From positions 16,180,772-16,244,771 of the forward strand of contig JAPTYO010000010.1 of NCBI GenBank assembly GCA_036873135.1: a stretch of DNA of 64,000 nt, read 5' to 3'. Source of the stretch: Clarkia xantiana subsp. parviflora. Taxonomy: Eukaryota > Streptophyta > Magnoliopsida > Myrtales > Onagraceae. Under the pieces are notes generated by a model. That model saw only the letters and a program-made list of their open reading frames with translations. It searched no databases and was not told the DNA's origin. Below are positions 57,645 through 64,000 of this stretch, piece by piece. Within the stretch, counting starts at the first letter, position 1. Each line of letters opens with the position of its first letter. The position numbers and the translations under genes were made by a program.

Positions 57645-58278
57645 TAGGGATGGCAACGGGGCGGGTCGGGGCGGGTTTTCGCAACCCCGGACCCGCCCCG
57701 CGGGTCAGCCTGGCTGACCCGGACCCGGGTAAGAGTACCTCCCGGGGCGGGTCAAAAAGCCCGCGGGTCGACCCGCGGGGCCCCGACCCGCCGTGAACTT
57801 TTTTTTTTTTTTTTTTTTTTTTTCCACTTCTCAATATTAAATACAATTTTTTTTTTGCCAAAAATTACTTTATATATAAATTCAAACCATAAATCTAACA
57901 TCAATCAAATACAAACACATCAAATTCATCACCAAATACAAATTCGAATACGAATACCAAATCCAAATTAACAAATCCTAATAATCTAAGTATACATCTA
58001 TTTATAATTTGGTTCATGTTATTTATATAGGTACTATATTAACCATATTGTTTAGTAAATGTTACATTATATTAACATTAAAAAAAAAGTAAATAATATA
58101 TATATAGGCATTTCGGGGCGGGTCAACGGGGCCCCGTGCCCCTAGACACGGACCCGACCCGGGTCCGCCCCGCCCCGCCCCGAACCCGACCCGTGACCCG
58201 CGGGTCGGCGAGTCCTCGGGTCAAAACCGGGTCGGGGCCCCGCGGGTCAGCGGGGCCCCGAGACCGTTGCCATCCCTA
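57645..58278. mobile_element. hAT-type non-autonomous element, 8-bp target duplication
   Basis: 634 bp with ends TAGGGATGGCAACGG and CCGTTGCCATCCCTA, flanked by CGTACAAT (57637-57644 and 58279-58286). The two ends are extremely GC-rich (GGGGCGGGTC, CGGACCCGACCC repeats) and the middle is AT-rich. It lies about 315 bp after the WRKY stop codon. Confidence 0.93.
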
Positions 58279-58492
58279 CGTACAATGATAGAATCAATGA
58301 AAATGTCACATCAGATTTTACGTTATTAAGTAATATTTTTAATAACTATAAAAATATTTGTTTTATTTAATATAATATTATTTACTCATAAATACCGTAA
58401 TTACAAAGTAAAAAATTTTAAGATACTCTAATTTACTAATAAATTCTTTATATAAAAATAAAATAAAAAACTATCAAATTGATATATAATAG

Positions 58493-59465
58493 CAGTGGCG
58501 GATGTTGCTTATATAATGTGGTGACGAACGTCACCACATTATCGAGTATTTCTAGTGAGATCCTAAGTTTATTCCTTAATAAAAATATACCCCCGATCCT
58601 CATTATTAATGTGTAAGATCCTCATTATTTTGTGTGAGACACTAATACACTATTATTTTGTCTAAAACGCTAAGAGCTCCATTATTATTTGTAAGACCTC
58701 GTTATTATTTTGTGACACTATCATTTAATCCATTCGGAAAAAGGTTCAATAAATTTAAATTTGGGGGCTTTTGACTTAAAGAGTATGTCTATAAGTTTTA
58801 AAATTCATCTCATTTGCTAGATTATAAATTGCAGTTATTCTAATCTAATGCACTCCATGAGGAGGTCAAATAAGTATAAGAATATATCTCATACAATATG
58901 TTTGAAAAAGATGATTTCGGGTACCAATATGTTTTAATATGTACTCCTTTCAATCACCTGTCCAAACTTGTCGTCAAATACATTTTAAACTTCCAAAATT
59001 AACCAAATACTTTTCTAAATATTAAAATCAAGACATAATAACGTATACAAGTGTTATAATAGAGTCCTGACTCTTGACTCAACTCAGCTGGTCCACAACC
59101 CATGATTTCCAGCCCGATCGATTCCAGTATACTCGACTCCATTTCTCTCCGGTGGATTTGGTATCTAAAACTGGAAAAGAATTTTCCAATTCCATTTTTA
59201 TGGAATCTGGAAATAGGTTCTAATCCAATTTGACTCAATGATAACATTTGCATAAGCAATTAAAGCTAAGTTGTGATAGTTTAAAAACTACTTAGTAATA
59301 TTTTTCATTTGAAATGTAGTTAACGATAAATAACTGAAAAAAGTACCAATTATCATCGTTTTAAAACTAGCATTTTTAAGAAAATTTTCCTAAGAAAATT
59401 ATTATATCTTTAAAAAAAAAATTGCATTACGTATCCCCATTACGAACCTCCTGGATCCGCCACTC
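58493..59465. mobile_element. hAT-type non-autonomous element, 8-bp target duplication
   Basis: 973 bp with ends CAGTGGCGGAT and ATCCGCCACT(C), flanked by TATAATAG (58485-58492 and 59466-59473). No long ORF. A diverged inverted copy lies at 6467-7340. Confidence 0.9.
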
Positions 59466-59473
59466 TATAATAG

Positions 59474-59963
59474 TATATATTTTTAATTTAAGTACATACC
59501 TAAAATAATAATTAACAATAATATGACTTTGTTCTTAATTTAATTAATATATTCTCGGCCTGGATAGAGGTCGTTAGTGGTGCCCTAATTTATTTTTAAA
59601 GTATAATATATAATAATATAATATATTAATGTACTTATTATTATTTATTCTTATTAATATGTATTCACTTTTTTTACATTTTTTCATGTGCTTTAACATA
59701 CCAAATATAATCTAAATTAGGTGGGTGAGATGTTCATTGTGCAGTAAGTAATTTATTTATATAATTATTAGGATATTATAAAAATTCAAATTTGATATTG
59801 ACAATAAATTTAATTGAGATTTGTTATTTTTTATTCAACGCAATGAAAAATCATTACACATTTAAGGTTTTTATATATGTAGGTATATATAATTATATTG
59901 TGAACATATGTTCTACTTATAAGTATGTTTACACGCATGTATTACAATTTTTTCGATATACCA
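59474..59963. other. AT-rich spacer
   Basis: No gene or repeat recognised. The short frame 59792-60031 runs into the LINE poly(T) tract and is rejected. Confidence 0.5.
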
Positions 59964-60082
59964 TTTTTTTTTTTGCCAACAAAACTTCATTAAACGCAAA
60001 CATCAAAGGTTCATTACCTCATGGGGGATAAATTCCTGATCCTTACTAAGCAAAAATAAAAGAGAGGGCGGGGTTGAAAAAC

Positions 60083-60583
60083 TCAATTATCAATGCACGA
60101 CCTCTTTCTGGATTGGGTAGCGATCCAGTTTGCACATTCGTTGGCTTTTCGGGATATAGCTCGACATTTAACATCCGGGATTTTTAAAGCAAGATGCTTG
60201 ATATTGCTGATGGTTGGCTCTATTCTCCATTGGATTTGGTGTCGCTCCTCCATTAAAGATAATTCTACTTCTGATGATTCCGTCTCAATCTCTACTTTTG
60301 ACCACCTTTCTTGTATGGCAAGCCGAGCGGCTTCATGTACTGCAAATGCTTCGAGTGGGAGGCAACCCAAGTCATTAATACGTCTATTTACTCCACCGAC
60401 CACCAGTCCACGATAATCTCGAGCTATAATCCCAATTACCCCAGTCATGGTTTGTTCCTCCCAAGCCGCATCACAATTCAGCTTGATAGTATTCTCCTCT
60501 GGTGGGTTCCATTGCTCTTGACTCAACAGTGGTATCTCAATGTGTCTGGTTTTCCGACAGCAAAGTCGACCAATACTCTCCAT
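60083..60583 (-). pseudogene. RNase H domain of LINE 2
   Basis: The frame carries KLNCDAAWEEQTMTGVIGII, LEAFAVHEAARLAI and VEIETESSEVELSL, then KANECANWIA at the end. This is the reverse-transcriptase-like RNase H (RVT_3 type). The third acidic position reads Glu (ETES) where Asp is usual, and the final catalytic His/Asp is replaced by Asn-Glu-Cys-Ala. It is the last domain of ORF2. Confidence 0.75.
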
Positions 60584-61388
60584 GGTCCTTTACACATTGG
60601 GTCGCCACCTGAGTAGGATTAGGTTGTTCTCGAGCATACATAGCTCTGCAACGTTCTTTCCATATTGCCCAACACACCAATCCGATTAGAGACCATCGAA
60701 TTTCCTTCTCTTTCTTTGTTAGGTCATTCATACTCCTAAGACCAGCAAACTGCGTTTTTATTGATTGAATGCCCTCTAGTCCTGGTCGAAGGTTTAGTGT
60801 CGCAAGCCATACCATCTTCGTCCTAGAGCATTGACACAACATATGATCGACTGTTTCTATCTCGTCGCAGAAAGGACATGTGTCACTTATATTAACGCCT
60901 CGCCTAATTAGCTCCGATCTCACCGGTAGGGCCCCGGAGTTGAGCTTCCAGAAAAAAGATCTAACCTTAGGGATGGTTTTCATAGCCCATAATTTTTTCC
61001 ACGAGGAGTGTGTTATCAGCCGTTGTCCATTAATCGTCGTTTGACTCGGAGCAATATCACGATATATGGCCTTGACCTCAGCTCGTCCTGTTTTGCTAGA
61101 TGGCCATATAATACCATCTGATCTGGGTGTGGCTGGGAGGGTGACAGCTCTGATGGCTTGTCTCTCTTGGTTTGATATTAGGCTTTCAATACACCTAGTA
61201 TCCCACGTAGGCCCATCCATGCAAATTAAGTCTGCAACTCTTAACTTACGTAGATGTTCCTCCTTCAGTGTAAGTGAGAGTCGGCCCTCGGGTACCAAAG
61301 GAATCCACCTATCTGCAAAGATTTTAATTTTTGTTCCATCACCAACCACCCAAAGTCCCTTCTCCTTCAACACGTCCCTTCCTGCCAA
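60537..61388 (-). pseudogene. Zinc-binding RT-associated domain of LINE 2
   Basis: Contains SSWKKLWAMKTIPKVRSFFW and CPFCDEIETVDHMLCQCS, the zf-RVT finger of plant L1 ORF2 proteins. The N-terminal part (GDGTKIKIFADRWIP) is the typical segment preceding it. The frame overlaps that of the RNase H by 47 bases, so a frameshift separates them. Confidence 0.8.
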
Positions 61389-61494
61389 TATACTTGTCCA
61401 AGCCCACGATGCCCGGCCCCCTTTCGATGCGTCCCGAAAATTCTTCCTCGGAAAATATACCCATTTAAGTACACGGACCCAAAATGCATTTGGA

Positions 61495-61830
61495 TTAAGC
61501 TCTAGTCACCACGCCATTTTGGTTAGTAACGCCAAATTGAAAGACATTAAATCCCTGAAACCGAGCCCACCAACCCTTTTTGCTCTTGCTAACACATCCC
61601 AACTTCGCAATAGAATCTTTCGTTCGCCCTCTTTTTGCCCCCCACCAAAATCGGGCTATCATCGCATTAATCTCGGAGGACCATGTCTTGGGAAGCTGAA
61701 ATATACTCATTGTGTAGGTCGGTATAGCCATTACCACTGATTTAATCAACGTTTCCCGGCCCCCGTTGCTTAGGAGTAGTGACTTCCAATTGTTTAACTT
61801 GTTTGAGATGCATTCTTTTAGGAAACCCAA
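61495..61830 (-). pseudogene. Linker after RT of LINE 2
   Basis: Reads NKLNNWKSLLLSNGGRETLI, MSIFQLPKTW and ARFWWGAKRGR, the conserved segment between the RT thumb and the zinc finger in plant L1 ORF2. It ends at a frameshift. Confidence 0.7.
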
Positions 61831-61910
61831 GGCCTCCCTATTTGATCTTCCCCAAATGGTTGGTAGTCCGAGGTACTTTCCCAGGTTGGGTTCCGCCTTA
61901 ATGCCTAAGA

Positions 61911-62735
61911 TCAGCTCTTTTCCTCGTCTTTGGCTGGACTAACATTTTTCCCAAAGAACAAAGTCGACTTACTCATATTGATATCTTGCCCGGATGCCCA
62001 GCAATACTCCTCCATAATTTCGGTGAGTTTAGTTACATTCGAGGGAGTCGCTCGCATAAAGAAAAGTGAGTCATCGGCGAAAAAGAGATGACGTATCGTC
62101 GGGCAGCCTCTCTTGATTTTGATTCCCTTAAGGGCCTCACTATTCACCTCCTTTGTTATTCTTCGAGATAGTACGTCCGCGACTAGAATGAAGAGATAAG
62201 GTGATAAGGGATCACCTTGTCGGATGCCCCTTGTTGGCTTGATAATGCCGGTTCTCTTCCCGTTGAGTAAGATTTGATATGAGACAGTGGAGACACACTC
62301 AGTAATCCATCGAATCCATTTAGAATGAAAGCCCAACCTGCGAAGAACCGCCTCCAGGAAGTCCCATTCGACTCTATCGTAAGCTTTTTGCATGTCAATC
62401 TTTAGTGCACACTCCTCAACTTGCACTGTCGATAGGTTCCTCAAATGGTGGAAAGCCTCATGCGCAACTAGGATATTATCCTGAATGAGCCGCCCTGCTT
62501 CAAACGCACTTTGAAAAGGTGTTATAATTTCCGACAAGTAAGGCTTGAGCCTATTTGTCAGAACCTTTGAAATTATTTTATAACTGAAATTGCAAAGGTT
62601 TATAGGTCTATAATGGCTCAGGGTGCAAGGTTTAGGGACCTTAGGAATAAGAGCTATATCAGTTTGGTTTAAGAAAGGAGAGAGTGTACCTGTGGCGAAG
62701 AAGGACTCGACCATAGTGAAGACATCTTTACACAC
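61911..62735 (-). pseudogene. Reverse transcriptase domain of LINE 2
   Basis: Shows PFLNQTDIALIPKVPKP, SAFEAGRLIQDNILVAHEA, LKIDMQKAYDRVEWDFLE, GIRQGDPLSPYLFIL and the catalytic HLFFADDSLFF. The core is uninterrupted over 274 codons. A frame at 62751-62951 carries the preceding segment (EVKQAVFQLGGSEAPSLDGF). Confidence 0.85.
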
Positions 62736-62975
62736 AACACCCCAATACTTTTAGAAAAAGAGACCCGGAAACCCATCCAGACTAGGCGCCTCCGAGCCTC
62801 CCAATTGAAAGACAGCTTGCTTAACTTCTGTCATCGTAACCGGCCTAGCCAGGTCTTCATTCTCATCCACAGACATTATTGGTGGAATGCTATCAAGTAT
62901 TTTCCCCCAAATTCTTTCCCCACATGTTAAGAAGAGTGTATTAAAAGTCATATAAAATTCAGCCCCTATCTCCCT

Positions 62976-63600
62976 TTAATACTCAGTCCACCGACCAGTT
63001 GATGGTTGGATCTTGAGAATCTTATTGCGTCTTCTACGATCAATAGTGGTTGAGTGAAAGAATTTCAAATTTCTATCACCATGTGTCAGCCATTTTACCC
63101 GGGATCGCTGTTTCCAATATATCTCTTCTCGCTTCCAATGTTCCTCGAGCTTTCGTTTAAGTGCATTTTCCTCCTCAACTTTGATCGGGTCAAAAACTTT
63201 ATTTTGTATGCTACGTAGGCTGTCGTACACCTCTTTGATTCGTATTTTGTTGTGCCCAAATTTATGTCTACTCCATGAAATCAGCCGCCTTTTACAGCAA
63301 GTTAGCTTCCTTGGTACCATCAGCATATTCTGCGCGTTAGAGGTTCCTTCGGGCACTCCGACTTCTCCCTCTCTCCAAGCATTTTGGACGATCTCATTGC
63401 ATTCATTATCATCCAACCACATTTCCTCAAATCGAAATATCCTTCGGCCTTTAGAGTCACTGACTTCGGGTATTAAGAATATTGGGATGTGATCCGAGTC
63501 CAAGAAAGGTTTGTGTAAAACTTGCGACCTTGGGAAGCTATCAACCCATCGAGAGTTTACTAATCCTCAGTCGAGTCTTTCTCGTATTAAGACTCTTTGA
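62976..63600 (-). pseudogene. End of the endonuclease and linker of LINE 2
   Basis: The frame 62976-63503 begins at DSDHIPIF, the end of the apurinic endonuclease, and continues with FRFEEMWL and RVKWLTHGDRNLKFFH, conserved before the RT of plant L1s. Upstream to 63600 the same frame reads FPRSQVLHKPFL and, past one stop, TWSNNQFQRVLIRERLD, the usual FTW...RLDR segment. Confidence 0.75.
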
Positions 63601-63623
63601 AACTGATTATTAGACCATGTGAA

Positions 63624-64000
63624 TGTTAGATTACGGGGAGTAATCACTACGGAAACATTAAAACATGGTACGTGCATGTAATCGAAATTACGCAGCGGAA
63701 GAGTTACACATACCTTAACAGTTACCGTAGTCCAAGATCCTTTGAACGAGGGAGTTCTCGATCCTCCGGTCGGGACCCGTAGAGGTTCTTGTTAGAGAAG
63801 CCCTACGTGGTGCAGCTCTACAGCAAAGCCTCAGATCAATTCTTGACACCGGGACAGATTTTCAGAGAGTTGCTCGAAAGCAATTTGGCACACCCTTGGT
63901 GAAAGTATGGTTCGGCCGAAACTTGTGATGTGGGATGAGGGTTTTCTCGCTAAAACACTCATGTGAGGGAATTATGATTAACACTAAATATTCTCTAACA
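63624..64000 (-). repeat. Copia LTR, cut by the window edge
   Basis: Starts TGTTAGATTACGGGGAGTAA and matches the LTR at 31316-31913 along the visible 377 bp. It is inserted in the endonuclease region of LINE 2. The right end is outside the window, so a solo LTR cannot be told from a full element. Orientation is given as for the 31316 copy. Confidence 0.85.

Larger units (their letters stand above)
59964..63623 (-). mobile_element. L1 LINE 2, minus strand, truncated by a Copia LTR
   Basis: The 3' end is a run of 11 T (59964-59974), read as poly(A) on the minus strand. Moving upstream: RNase H, zinc-binding RT-associated domain, reverse transcriptase and the end of the endonuclease. The endonuclease is cut at 63623 where the Copia LTR begins; sequence on both sides of the DSDHIPI motif is still readable. 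Several frameshifts and stops make it inactive. It is from a different L1 lineage than LINE 1, judging by the low similarity of shared motifs. Confidence 0.85.

Overview
This is a stretch of plant nuclear DNA, almost certainly from a eudicot. It has spliced genes with GT-AG introns, a group IIb WRKY gene with its usual intron inside the WRKY domain, Tat-lineage Ty3/Gypsy elements, plant L1 LINEs, a Copia LTR family primed by initiator tRNA-Met, and many small hAT and Mutator-type elements in AT-rich spacers. The species cannot be named from the sequence. All identifications are by eye.

Left edge (1-6320): two host genes on the minus strand. The first encodes a YLPM1/ZAP-type P-loop protein; its 3' end lies beyond base 1. 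The second encodes an unrecognised 397-residue protein with an intron in its 5' leader and a promoter carrying a telo-box and site II motifs. That leader intron carries a small Mutator-type element with a perfect 9-bp target duplication.

6320-18136: gene-poor, AT-rich spacer built from decayed hAT, fold-back and MITE-like elements, two long direct duplications (periods about 600 and 746 bp), and unrecognised coding debris near 11.1-11.6 kb.

18137-48413: nested retrotransposons. Element A (18137-about 26526) is a Tat element with gag, protease, a second gag-like ORF and no reverse transcriptase; it carries a five-exon antisense gene. Element B (about 26530-31100) is a truncated Tat element with a long open pol. 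It abuts a minus-strand Copia 5' end (31105-31913). Next comes an L1 LINE split by element C (32415-44351), a complete Tat element with 697-bp LTRs, a 5-bp target duplication (GATGC), broken gag-pol and its own antisense gene. Element C is itself interrupted by an 848-bp Mutator-type element. The L1 resumes at 44352 and ends in a poly(A) at 48413.

48414-53100: spacer with small relics (a CACTA terminus, a hAT element, a Tat gag fragment, a Copia LTR fragment). 53115-57329: a WRKY72/61-like transcription factor gene on the plus strand, six coding exons. 57645-59465: two hAT-type elements with perfect 8-bp target duplications. 59964-63623: a minus-strand L1 LINE, interrupted at 63624 by a Copia LTR that runs off the right edge.

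Only three ordinary host genes are supported. The most interesting biology is in the Tat elements: a conserved antisense spliced gene (gypsy-type-transposon-like domain, basic linker, coiled coil) in two divergent elements, one of which has replaced its polymerase with a second gag-like module.
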